This document shows, in pieces, positions 1-6,623 of a DNA stretch of 21,692 bases. The notes beneath the pieces are model-generated. The model did not search any database and had not been told where the DNA came from. It saw only the letters and a list, made by a program, of their open reading frames with translations. The stretch lies in assembly GCA_946187475.1 (NCBI GenBank), contig CAMHRJ010000007.1, positions 1 to 21,692 of the forward strand, in the 5' to 3' direction. Both the position numbers and the translations under genes were made by a program. Origin of the DNA: an uncultured Clostridia bacterium. Its GTDB lineage: Bacteria > Bacillota > Clostridia > Oscillospirales > Oscillospiraceae. Each line of letters begins with the position of its first letter. The stretch's first letter is position 1.

Positions 1-62
1 GTGGAAAACAACTTTTCGCAAAGAACGAGAAACAATCAAGAAGCCTGCAAACCATTGATATT

Positions 63-106
63 ACAACAAAAATCGCCTGTCTTTCCGAAGAAAAACAGAC
101 GATTTT
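63..106 (-). terminator. Intrinsic terminator of the thi operon
   Basis: On the minus strand an outer stem of seven pairs (69-75 with 100-106) and an inner CTGT/ACAG pairing form a hairpin just past the stop of the last thi gene. A T-rich run follows (TTTTTGTTGT). It is well placed to end the minus-strand thi transcript. Its core recurs almost identically at 4571-4596. Confidence 0.75.
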
Positions 107-110
107 GCGC

Positions 111-1271
111 TCACGCTTTCTTTGGCGCGAAGGCATTCACAGCCCAGCAAAGAAGCGCGGTGATGACCATGTCCGGCAGGGTGTTGCCCACCGGGAGATC
201 CACCCGCATCAGCAGCCGGTAGAGCACGAAGCCGATCACCCAGAGGATCAGATTACGCAGGCTCACGACCTTCTCCGTGTCGTCCCGGTGCAGGAAGAAG
301 AAGTCCGCAATCTGGATGGCCACCATGGGCGCGAAGACCGAGCCGATCAGATAGAGGAAGTCCGTGATGTCGTCCATGGGGAAGACGATGGCCCCGACGG
401 TGCCCAGAACCGCAGCCGCCACGGCGATCCACTTGCCGGAGGCCTTCGGGAACACCGTCTCGGCAGAAATGCCCGCGCTGTAGGCGTCCAGGAACGTGGT
501 CGTGACCGTGGAAAAGACGATGATCAGAAGTCCCGCGACACCGAGGCCTGCCCGCACCATCACCAGAGCGATATCATATTCGCCGGTGAAGATCGCCGCG
601 CCCATGCCGATCAGATACATCCAGCAGCTCACGAGGCCGTAGACCACAGCGCTCACGGCGGCGGCCTTTTTCGGCTCCTTCGCCTCTCTGGTATAATCGC
701 TGATCAGCGGCAGCCAGCTCAGTGGCATGGCCACCGAGAGCTCCACCGCCGCGCCGAAGCTCATGCTCTCTCCGGAGGGCACTGCGCCGCCGCGGAACAC
801 CACCACGCTCAGCACGATGGTCAGCAGAAACAGCGCCGCCATGCTCACGGTGTTCACCTTGCCGAGGTTCTGGATGCCGATCAGGATCCAGAGGATAATC
901 AGCGCCCCGATCACCAGGCACCAGACCCAGCGGCCCACACCGAAGATGGTGTCGGCGGCCAGAGCCCCGTCGTAGATCATAATGCCCGTCCAGCCCACCA
1001 GCTGGAGAATGTTCAGCACCGCGAAGAGCAGCGCGCCCTTCTGGCCGAAAGAGAGCTTCGCGGTTTCCATGGCGCTGCGCCGAAGGACGCCGCCCATATG
1101 GCCCGCCAGATACAGCAGCACGCAGCCGATCAGATGTCCCAGCAGGATCGCCGCGACGCCCTTTCCGAAGCCCAGCGGCGCCAGATAGGTGCCTGTGACG
1201 ATCTCCGCGATGGAGACGCCGGCGCCGAACCAGATCAAGCCGTTTTCAAACAAAGAGGTGCGTTTTTCCAT
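111..1271 (-). CDS. cytX: CytX-type hydroxymethylpyrimidine (HMP) permease
   Basis: This 386-residue integral membrane protein belongs to the nucleobase:cation symporter-1 (cytosine permease) family and probably has about 12 membrane segments. The N-terminal stretch ENGLIWFGAGVSIAEIVTGT and many hydrophobic helices are typical of CytX. The start at 1271 is chosen because an AGGAGG lies just upstream on the minus strand; an ATG 15 codons earlier lies inside the thiD 3' end and has no such site. The start sits one base after the thiD stop, so the two are translationally linked. HMP as substrate is inferred from being the last gene of a TPP-riboswitch operon that also encodes HMP kinase; a cytosine permease would not be expected there. 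It would import the pyrimidine half of thiamin. Confidence 0.88.
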   Translation of the reverse strand: MEKRTSLFENGLIWFGAGVSIAEIVTGTYLAPLGFGKGVAAILLGHLIGCVLLYLAGHMGGVLRRSAMETAKLSFGQKGALLFAVLNILQLVGWTGIMIYDGALAADTIFGVGRWVWCLVIGALIILWILIGIQNLGKVNTVSMAALFLLTIVLSVVVFRGGAVPSGESMSFGAAVELSVAMPLSWLPLISDYTREAKEPKKAAAVSAVVYGLVSCWMYLIGMGAAIFTGEYDIALVMVRAGLGVAGLLIIVFSTVTTTFLDAYSAGISAETVFPKASGKWIAVAAAVLGTVGAIVFPMDDITDFLYLIGSVFAPMVAIQIADFFFLHRDDTEKVVSLRNLILWVIGFVLYRLLMRVDLPVGNTLPDMVITALLCWAVNAFAPKKA

Positions 1272-1272
1272 G

Positions 1273-2079
1273 TCACTGCGCCTCCTTTGCAAACTCGCCC
1301 CGGAGGTCGAAGGCATGGTTCAAGGGGCCGCTTCCCTGCCCCAGATCCAGCATGGCGGCCAGCGCGCCGGAGATGTATTCCTTACTGCGGCGCACAGCGT
1401 CCGGCAGTTCGAAGCCCTTTGCCAGATTGGCCGCAATGGCGCTGGAGAGGGTGCATCCGGTGCCGTGGGTATTGGGATTATCGATGCGGCGGCCCTCAAA
1501 CCAGGTGAAGGTCTCGCCGTCGTAGAGCAGGTCGTTGGCGTCGTTGACCCGGTGCCCGCCCTTCAGCAGCACGGCGCAGCCGTAGGCGTCGTGGATCTGC
1601 TTTGCCGCGGCGCGCATCTCCTCCGCGTTGGTGATCGACATATCCGCGAGGATCTCCGCCTCCGGGATGTTCGGCGTCACCACGTCGGCCAGGGGCAGCA
1701 GCTCGGTTTTCAGCGTCTGCAGCGCCTCCTCCTGCAGCAGACGCGCGCCGCTGGTGGCCACCATGACGGGGTCCACCACGATGTTCTTCGCCTCGTACTG
1801 CCGGAGCTTTTGCGCAATGACTCGGATCAAAGCCGACGACGATACCATCCCGGTTTTGACCGCGTCGGGACGGATGTCCTCAAACACCGCGTCCAGCTCG
1901 TCTGCCAGAAACGCCGGGGTGGCCTCCATGACGCTGCGAACGCCTGTGGTGTTCTGCGCGGTGAGCGCGGTGACCGCGCTCATGGCGAACACGCCGTTCA
2001 TGGTCATGGTTTTCAGGTCGGCCTGAATCCCGGCGCCTCCGCTGGAATCGCTTCCAGCGATGGATAATGCTGTTCTCAT
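1273..2079 (-). CDS. thiD: Hydroxymethylpyrimidine/phosphomethylpyrimidine kinase ThiD
   Basis: ThiD phosphorylates HMP twice to HMP diphosphate, the pyrimidine substrate of ThiE. The 268-residue protein has the ribokinase-fold signatures of the family: N-terminal SIAGSDSSGGAGIQADLKT, a central VVDPVMVATSG segment, LLKGGH, and the C-terminal anion-hole motif NTHGTGCTLSSAIAANLAKG. The start at 2079 is preceded on the minus strand by AAGGAG about 8 bases away; a longer frame to 2106 adds nine residues without a better site. It is separated from thiE by about 100 bases and runs almost directly into cytX. Length and motifs are complete, and nothing suggests decay. Confidence 0.95.
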   Translation of the reverse strand: MRTALSIAGSDSSGGAGIQADLKTMTMNGVFAMSAVTALTAQNTTGVRSVMEATPAFLADELDAVFEDIRPDAVKTGMVSSSALIRVIAQKLRQYEAKNIVVDPVMVATSGARLLQEEALQTLKTELLPLADVVTPNIPEAEILADMSITNAEEMRAAAKQIHDAYGCAVLLKGGHRVNDANDLLYDGETFTWFEGRRIDNPNTHGTGCTLSSAIAANLAKGFELPDAVRRSKEYISGALAAMLDLGQGSGPLNHAFDLRGEFAKEAQ

Positions 2080-2182
2080 GCTGTTTTCTCCTTTCCTGAG
2101 ACGCATTAACTTTTGTTACGCGACAGAAGGTGGTGCCCCCGATCTGCCGCGGAATCGCCGCATTTAATACGCGGCGGTTGAT

Positions 2183-2824
2183 TCAGTTTTCAGGGAACAT
2201 CCAGCGCGTCCGCAGCTGTCTGCAGCGCTGCTCGATGTCCGGGGCGGAGAAAATCGCGCTCACCAGCGCCACGCCGTCGAGCCCCAGTCCCTCAAGCGTG
2301 TCCAGATTCCCCGGGGTGATGCCGCCGATGCCGGTGACGGGGATGTCCACCGCCGCGGTGATGGCGCGGGCCATCTCATGGGTGATGGGCAGGGCGTCCT
2401 TTTTCGTGTCCGTGACGAAAAACGCCCCGGTGCCCAGATAGTCCGCCCCCATCTCCTGGGCCAGCAGGGCCTGCTCCACGGTCTTGGCCGTGACGCCGAT
2501 AATCTTATCGGGTCCCAGAAGGTCGCGGACGTCCTTCGCCTGCATGTCGCTCTGGCCCACGTGGACGCCGTCGGCGTCAGAGAGGCGAGCGATCTCCACA
2601 CTGTCGTTGATGATCAGCGGCACGCCATAGCGCTGGCAGAGGGTTTTCAGTTCCCTCGCCTCCGCGAGAAAGGCGTCGAAATCCAGATGCTTTTCCCGCA
2701 GCTGCACGCAGGTGACGCCGCCCCGCAGAGCGCACTCCACCTGCTCATAGAGGGTCTGCTCCCCCACCCAGGCGCGATCCGTGACGGCATACAGCCGCAT
2801 CCACTCCGGTTTGCAATTGCTCAT
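2183..2824 (-). CDS. thiE: Thiamin-phosphate synthase ThiE
   Basis: ThiE condenses HMP diphosphate with hydroxyethylthiazole phosphate to thiamin phosphate. The 213-residue TIM-barrel protein shows RLYAVTDR near the N-terminus, GGVTCVQLREKHLD, PLIINDSVEIARLSDADGVH followed by VGQSDM, GADYLGTGAFFVTDTKKDA and PVTGIGGITPGNL, in the usual family order. The diphosphate-binding loop reads GAFFVTDTKKDA where many homologues have GPVFPTxTK, a modest variation. The chosen ATG overlaps the thiM stop by four bases (ATGA at 2821-2824), giving translational coupling. A longer frame would run into thiM. A small GC-rich hairpin (2156-2176) follows the stop but has no T run. Confidence 0.94.
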   Translation of the reverse strand: MSNCKPEWMRLYAVTDRAWVGEQTLYEQVECALRGGVTCVQLREKHLDFDAFLAEARELKTLCQRYGVPLIINDSVEIARLSDADGVHVGQSDMQAKDVRDLLGPDKIIGVTAKTVEQALLAQEMGADYLGTGAFFVTDTKKDALPITHEMARAITAAVDIPVTGIGGITPGNLDTLEGLGLDGVALVSAIFSAPDIEQRCRQLRTRWMFPEN

Positions 2825-3615
2825 GCTTCCTGTCTCCATTTTCTGAAAGTCTCCGGCGTCAGATTGCACATGGCGTCGATGAGCCGGGTGCGAAAGCTGG
2901 CGTTCCCCTCTCCGGTCCGCAGCCGCCTTTGGGCGATCTCGGCGCAGACGCTCATGGTCTCCGCCGCCGCGGCCGCCGCCAGAAGCGGACGATCCGGGTT
3001 CGCGGCCAGAAAGGCGCCGGTGAGGGCGCTGAGCATACAGCCCGCCCCCGTCACAAGGCAGAGCATGTCGCTGCCGCCCTGTACCCGAAGGACCTGCTCC
3101 CCATCGGTAACCAGATCCGTCTCCCCGGTCTGCAAAACCACAGCGCCGGTCTGTTTCGCCAGAAGGCGGGCGTTTTCTCCGTCGCCCTCCGGAAGGTCGG
3201 CAGTGTCCACCCCGCGCTCCCCGGTCTCTCCGGTGCGCAGGGCACGGATCTCACTCCGGTTGCCGCGAATGACCGTAGGCTCTGCTTCCCGAAGCAGCAG
3301 CCCCGCCGTTTCCCGGCGAAAACCGGAGGCTCCGACCCCCACGGGATCCAGCACAATGGGCTTGTCCGCTGCAGAGGCGGCCTTCCCGGCAAGTAGCATG
3401 GCCTCTTTTCTGGAAGTGCTGAGGGTGCCGAGATTCAGCACCACGGCGTCCGCCATGGCTGCGATCTGCGCGGTCTCCTCCGGAGCGTCCGCCATGATGG
3501 GTGATGCGCCTGCTGCCAGCAGCAGATTGGCGCAGTCGTTTGCGGTGACGTAATTTGTGATCGTATGGACCATCGGGCGCAGCCGCCGGACGTTTGATAG
3601 GTATTCAGAAGACAT
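2821..3615 (-). CDS. thiM: Hydroxyethylthiazole kinase ThiM
   Basis: ThiM phosphorylates salvaged 4-methyl-5-hydroxyethylthiazole (HET) for use by ThiE. The 264-residue ribokinase-like protein carries the family marks: an N-terminal PMVHTITNYVTANDCANLLL segment that binds the thiazole, ASPIMADAPEE, a central IVLDPVGVGASGFR, RGNRSEI, and the phosphate-binding VTGAGCMLSALTGAFLA. The start has AAGGAG at good spacing on the minus strand. It lies between thiW (22 bases upstream) and thiE (four-base overlap). Pairing a thiazole transporter component with a thiazole kinase is a coherent salvage unit. The sequence is full length. Confidence 0.95.
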   Translation of the reverse strand: MSSEYLSNVRRLRPMVHTITNYVTANDCANLLLAAGASPIMADAPEETAQIAAMADAVVLNLGTLSTSRKEAMLLAGKAASAADKPIVLDPVGVGASGFRRETAGLLLREAEPTVIRGNRSEIRALRTGETGERGVDTADLPEGDGENARLLAKQTGAVVLQTGETDLVTDGEQVLRVQGGSDMLCLVTGAGCMLSALTGAFLAANPDRPLLAAAAAAETMSVCAEIAQRRLRTGEGNASFRTRLIDAMCNLTPETFRKWRQEA

Positions 3616-3637
3616 GGGAAGCTCCTTTTTTCAGGCG

Positions 3638-4168
3638 TCAGGCGTCCAGCCTCGCCTGCATTTTGCTGAGGGTGCCTCCGGACTGCAGCGCCGCGATGAC
3701 GAGGCCCGCGATGATGCTGCCGCCGGTAGTGGAGATCAGAAACGGGATGATATATGCATAGAAGGCCACGGCGGCCGCGTCCACGTTCATGAACAGGGTG
3801 GCGATGGGGTAGGCGCAGAGGCCGCCCAGCACGCCGGTGCCGAAGATCTCCGCAAGCAGCGTCACGGGCAAAGCGGCGGACTTGCCCTTCATGGCCTTGT
3901 AGGCGAGACCGCAGAGCAGCGCGCCGATCATGCTGCCAGGGAAGGCCATGAGGCTGCCGAGGCCCAGCAGATTTCTCAGAAGGCTGGCTGCGAAGGCCAC
4001 GCCCACGCCCCATGCGGGGCCCAGGAACACGGCGCAGAGGATGTTCACGATATGCTGCACCGGGGCGCAGCGGCTGCCGAAGACCGGGAAGGAAAGCAGG
4101 CTTCCCACCACGGCGACGGCGGTAAAGACGGCGGCAAGCGCCAGCTTGCGGGTGTTGGTTTTTTTCAT
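3638..4168 (-). CDS. thiW: ThiW, S component of a thiazole-type ECF transporter
   Basis: This 176-residue protein is very hydrophobic, with about five or six membrane segments and a basic N-terminus (MKKTNTRKLALAAVFTAVAVV), as in energy-coupling-factor S components. Features such as SRCAPVQHIVNILCAVFLGP and a GLGSLMAFPGSMIGALLCGL segment fit the ThiW family, the predicted HET-binding component. The shared ATPase/T module is not encoded in this window and would come from elsewhere. The start at 4168 has AAGGAG 8 bases upstream; the open frame continues 29 codons further but into the riboswitch leader. It is the first gene after the TPP riboswitch, which supports the substrate assignment by context. 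Confidence 0.9.
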   Translation of the reverse strand: MKKTNTRKLALAAVFTAVAVVGSLLSFPVFGSRCAPVQHIVNILCAVFLGPAWGVGVAFAASLLRNLLGLGSLMAFPGSMIGALLCGLAYKAMKGKSAALPVTLLAEIFGTGVLGGLCAYPIATLFMNVDAAAVAFYAYIIPFLISTTGGSIIAGLVIAALQSGGTLSKMQARLDA

Positions 4169-4345
4169 GGTAATTCTCCTTTGAATGATGAAACGGCTGT
4201 TTGTCGTTTCCGATTTTCGGTCGAGGCTCACTGGCCTCCTCTCACGCCGGAACACGGCTTCCCTCGCTGTTTTTCAGACCTGAGGCGCTCCCCTCCTGCC
4301 TGCCGCTGTGCGGAAACTGCCGTTCCCTCCCTTCAAAATGAGAAT

Positions 4346-4380
4346 GAAAAAACCGAAGCACCCTGATCGGACGCTTCGGT
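4346..4380 (-). terminator. Riboswitch-controlled intrinsic terminator
   Basis: On the minus strand ACCGAAGC (4373-4380) pairs with GCTTCGGT (4352-4359) across a 13-base loop and is followed by a run of six Ts. It lies between the TPP aptamer and thiW, so it is the likely expression platform: TPP binding would favour this terminator and stop transcription of the operon. Confidence 0.85.
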
Positions 4381-4390
4381 AAAAAATCGA

Positions 4391-4470
4391 ATCCCTACGT
4401 TGGCATGATCCAAATCAGGTCAGTGGGTCGAAGGTGATCCTTCCTCTCAGCTCCAACGAGCTCCCCATCG
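4391..4470 (-). ncRNA. TPP riboswitch (THI element)
   Basis: Read on the minus strand, the conserved THI-box blocks appear in order: GGGGAGC at the 5' end, GCTGAGAGG in the pyrimidine-binding arm, GACCC, then CCTGATTTGGATCATGCC and CGTAGGGA closing the structure. These match the known TPP aptamer consensus closely, including the CUGAGA element that contacts the HMP ring. It lies in the leader between the promoter at 4494-4522 and thiW, about 220 bases ahead of the start codon, and is followed at once by an intrinsic terminator. It should repress thiWMED-cytX when TPP is plentiful. Confidence 0.95.
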
Positions 4471-4493
4471 ATCACTATGCGGTTTTCGGCATC

Positions 4494-4522
4494 ATTATAG
4501 TATAGATCCCAGTATATTGCAA
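4494..4522 (-). promoter_or_regulatory. Sigma-A-type promoter of the thi operon
   Basis: On the minus strand a -35 box TTGCAA (4517-4522) and a perfect -10 box TATAAT (4494-4499) are separated by exactly 17 bases. The expected start point, near 4487, is about 17 bases before the riboswitch aptamer. Confidence 0.8.
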
Positions 4523-4562
4523 GATAAAATCCACACCATACTCGAGTTTCTTGCTCGTAAAG

Positions 4563-4600
4563 AAAAACCGCCTGTCTCTCCGAAGAAAAACAGACGGTTT
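4563..4600 (-). terminator. Terminator-like hairpin, second copy of the repeat at 69-106
   Basis: The core 4571-4596 matches 76-101 at 25 of 26 positions. The flanking stem differs by a paired change (TCG/CGA there, CCG/CGG here) that keeps the pairing. On the minus strand it is followed by CGGTTTTTCTTTAC, a T run, so it would terminate minus-strand transcription coming from beyond 4600, upstream of the thi promoter. Confidence 0.6.
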
Positions 4601-4694
4601 CGGCAGGGGAAGAGTGCTTCCCTTTCGTTTTGATGCACATCATTTCCCGTCAGGCCCATTCAGTTCAAGACCATACCGTCATTCTGCAGACGCG

Positions 4695-4904
4695 TCAGCC
4701 GGACACCAGATTCACCGTCCTGCCTTCAAAGAAGCCTCGGATATCCAGATACGATACATTCTCACCTATGATTTGATAGCTTTTAACTCGATCTCGAAAG
4801 ATATCATGCTCATGTATGGGCTCAACATTTTTTGTGATCTGGTTTAGGATCTCTATCCCCTTGCGATTCCATACCAAAGCGCCGACGTAGTCCTCTTGCG
4901 TCAT
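4695..4904 (-). CDS. Hypothetical small protein, possibly a remnant
   Basis: This 69-residue frame starts MTQEDYVGALVWNRKGIEIL and has protein-like composition, but I do not recognise a family. The frame stays open a further 17 codons upstream (ending LRDLG before the Met) without another start, so it may be the tail of a truncated gene. The ribosome binding site is weak. A minus-strand terminator-like hairpin lies about 95 bases past its stop, which fits a real transcript. It diverges from the ICE-type pseudogene at 4955. There are no visible membrane segments or signal peptide. Confidence 0.35.
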   Translation of the reverse strand: MTQEDYVGALVWNRKGIEILNQITKNVEPIHEHDIFRDRVKSYQIIGENVSYLDIRGFFEGRTVNLVSG

Positions 4905-4954
4905 GCCAAGATCTCTTAATTTACAGAATCCCCAATTTTTAAGGAGGTTTTTCT

Positions 4955-5677
4955 ATGGAACAACACACAAAATACTTGAATTACGATGTTTCCGGGAGCG
5001 ATCGGAAACTGCTGGTTCACACGATCGCGGCACACACACATATACCTTTCAGCTATATGGGAGCACCTTCTTTTTCGTATGAGGTAGGGCCTTACCGGAT
5101 AGACAGCAAAGGGGTGGTGTATGCAGACGACTCTGTGGAGCCAACTACGTTAACACAGTTGTAGCAAGCGCTGGAAGAGCATCAGTTCTTTGCGTTAGAC
5201 GCAAAACTGGAATGCGATCAACCGGAAGAGGCCGCCGGAGTCAGTATTTCCCTTCCTGTTTCTCTGTTTTCGCAGCAGAACCTCGAAAATCTGCAGAATC
5301 TGCTGATTTCCAAGGGAGATCTGATCCGAAAGGCCCTGGAGGTCGACGCTCTGCCTGTTGAGGTTCAGGAGAATCAAATCTTATTCCCCTGGTTCGATCG
5401 TCAGCTGTCCGAGGAGGAAACGAAGGCATACACACACTTTGTTGCATCCCTGTGTGCCCTTGCCCGGAATCAGCACAAGATTGCATGCAAGCAGAAGCCT
5501 ACAGTGAATGAGAAATATACATTCCGCTGCTTTCTGCTACGGCTGGGTTTCATTGGTCCTGAGTACAAGGATGAGAGAAAGATCCTGCTCCGCAATCTTT
5601 CCGGCTCTTCTGCTTACAAGCAGGATCTCGTCAACGCATCCGATTTGTTCGACAGCAAGTTGATTCCCCAGACTTAA
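4955..5677 (+). pseudogene. ICE-type 'virulence-related' protein interrupted by an amber codon
   Basis: A strong AAGGAGG precedes ATG 4955. The frame reads 69 codons (MEQHTKYLNYDVSGSDRKLL, then GAPSFSYEVGPYRIDSKGVV) to TAG at 5162-5164, then stays open in the same frame for 170 more codons to TAA at 5675-5677, with sensible protein sequence throughout (QALEEHQFFALDAKLE directly after the TAG). The N-terminal GAPSF-Y-VGPY-ID pattern resembles a protein often annotated as virulence-related in clostridial conjugative elements, usually about 240 residues; the two parts together give 240. The simplest reading is a recent nonsense mutation in an element remnant. TAG is used as a normal stop elsewhere (the Nudix gene ends with TAG), which argues against codon reassignment. 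Confidence 0.7.
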
Positions 5678-5704
5678 AAATTTAACAGTCACAGAAACGA
5701 AAAG

Positions 5705-5744
5705 AGGGCGGATTCCGCGCAAAAAATAGCGTGAAATCCGCCCT
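5705..5744 (+). terminator. Hairpin downstream of the interrupted ICE gene
   Basis: AGGGCGGATT (5705-5714) pairs perfectly with AATCCGCCCT (5735-5744), and inner GCGC/GCGT can extend the stem. It lies 28 bases past the stop of the pseudogene and is followed by an AT-rich stretch rather than a strict T run, so it is a probable terminator. Confidence 0.55.
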
Positions 5745-5762
5745 TAAATATCCTCAATAATA

Positions 5763-5795
5763 GGGGGTCGGAGGTTCAAGTCCTGTCGATTGGTT
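5763..5795 (+). other. Degenerate tRNA 3'-end-like sequence, possible att remnant
   Basis: GGAGGTTCAAGTCCTGTCG contains a T-loop-like TTCAAGT flanked by a T-stem with one mismatch, followed by an acceptor-like seven bases. No other tRNA arms precede it. Tyrosine recombinases commonly leave such 3' fragments when an element integrates in a tRNA gene. I cannot name the tRNA, and chance resemblance is possible. Confidence 0.35.
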
Positions 5796-5867
5796 TAAAT
5801 ATCTTTTTGTTTTATCCTAAAAATGAGGCCCAAAAAGAGCCCGCAAACCGTTGAAAAATAAAGAAAT

Positions 5868-5893
5868 CTGACCGAAATATCCATTTCGGTCAG
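5868..5893. other. Perfect hairpin next to repeat copy A
   Basis: CTGACCGAAAT (5868-5878) pairs with ATTTCGGTCAG (5883-5893) around a four-base loop. There is no T run on either side. Similar perfect hairpins directly precede the other two copies of the 5900-5931 repeat. Confidence 0.6.
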
Positions 5894-5899
5894 ACAATG

Positions 5900-5931
5900 T
5901 GGTCCGAATGTTCATAACGTACTTGATAAAA
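5900..5931 (+). repeat. 32-bp dispersed repeat, copy A
   Basis: The sequence begins TGGTCCGAATG and continues TTCATAACGTACTTGATAAA. It matches 19801-19832 at 30 of 32 positions in the same orientation, and its first 22 bases match 19518-19539 closely. The stretch 5932-6076 after it holds no gene or motif that I can recognise. Confidence 0.85.
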
Positions 5932-6076
5932 ACAATTCCGGCGGTCAGCACACATTTTCCAAACTTTTTCTCAGCACATTCGTTTTTTCTTGCAGGGAGC
6001 TGGTCTGCTGCGCTTTGAAGAAGAATGCAGGCGGCCGGCTGTGCACCGGGCCAACAGATCAGTTGAACGCAAGGGC

Positions 6077-6105
6077 TTGATATACTGCCATATTTCGGTT
6101 AGAAT
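6077..6105 (+). promoter_or_regulatory. Putative sigma-A-type promoter for the thioesterase-lplA-regulator genes
   Basis: A -35-like TTGATA (6077-6082) and a -10-like TAGAAT (6100-6105) are separated by 17 bases. They lie about 40 bases ahead of the ATG at 6147, the first gene of the GC-rich island. Confidence 0.6.
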
Positions 6106-6146
6106 GCAGGTAACCAAGAAAAATGAAGGATTCGGAGGGATTTGTC

Positions 6147-6623
6147 ATGCTTAAAATCAACATTCAGGGACACGCGGAATGTACGGTCAACGACCGGAAC
6201 ACAGCCGCCAGTGTCGGGTCCGGCGATTTGCATGTCTTTTCGACGCCCTACATGATCGCCCTGATGGAAGAGGCCGCGCAGAGCTCGGTCGCGCCGGAAC
6301 TGGAAGAGGGGCAGAGCACGGTCGGCACCGGGCTCTCCGTCAGCCATGAGGCCGCGACCCCCGTGGGGATGAAGGTCTGGGCGGAGAGCCGGCTCACCGC
6401 GATCGACGGCCGCAAGCTCACCTTCGAGGTCCGCGCCTTTGACGAATGCGGCCTGATCGGCCAGGGAACCCACGAGCGCGTGATCATCAAGAGGCAGCGC
6501 TTCCTGGAAAAAACCGAAGCAAAGAAGGGCTGCGGGGCGCTCCGTCTGCGCTCTGCAGGAAAGGAGGGAACGCGCGATGCCCGTGCATTACCTGGAAACG
6601 GGTTCTGTGGATCCTTGCTATAA
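6147..6623 (+). CDS. FlK-type hotdog acyl-CoA thioesterase
   Basis: The protein resembles the fluoroacetyl-CoA thioesterase FlK family of single hotdog domains. The catalytic triad of FlK (Thr42, Glu50, His76) appears here as T33 (FSTPYMIALME), E41 and H67 (GLSVSHEAATPVG) with exactly the same spacings of 8 and 26 residues, followed by GRKLTFEVRAFDECGLIGQGTHERVII. The start at 6147 is preceded by GGAGG at 8 bases; an ATG at 6123 lacks one. At 158 residues it is longer than typical members (about 125-140). The tail after KTEAKKG is low quality and overlaps lplA by 47 bases, so the original stop may have been lost by a small frameshift. It probably hydrolyses a small acyl-CoA linked to the downstream dehydrogenase; the substrate is unknown. 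Confidence 0.82.
   Translation: MLKINIQGHAECTVNDRNTAASVGSGDLHVFSTPYMIALMEEAAQSSVAPELEEGQSTVGTGLSVSHEAATPVGMKVWAESRLTAIDGRKLTFEVRAFDECGLIGQGTHERVIIKRQRFLEKTEAKKGCGALRLRSAGKEGTRDARALPGNGFCGSLL

Noticed and set aside
105..1508. A 467-codon plus-strand open frame at the left end
   Set aside because: It is antisense to cytX and part of thiD, is rich in His, Arg, Gln and Asp without domain signatures, and has no ribosome binding site.
4395..4643. An 82-codon minus-strand frame across the riboswitch
   Set aside because: It covers the thi promoter, TPP aptamer and a terminator hairpin, all better explained as regulatory sequence.
5162..5164. Amber read as pyrrolysine or suppressed stop
   Set aside because: No pylT-like tRNA or other recoding signal is visible in the window, and TAG serves as an ordinary stop at the end of the Nudix gene. 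A nonsense mutation is simpler.
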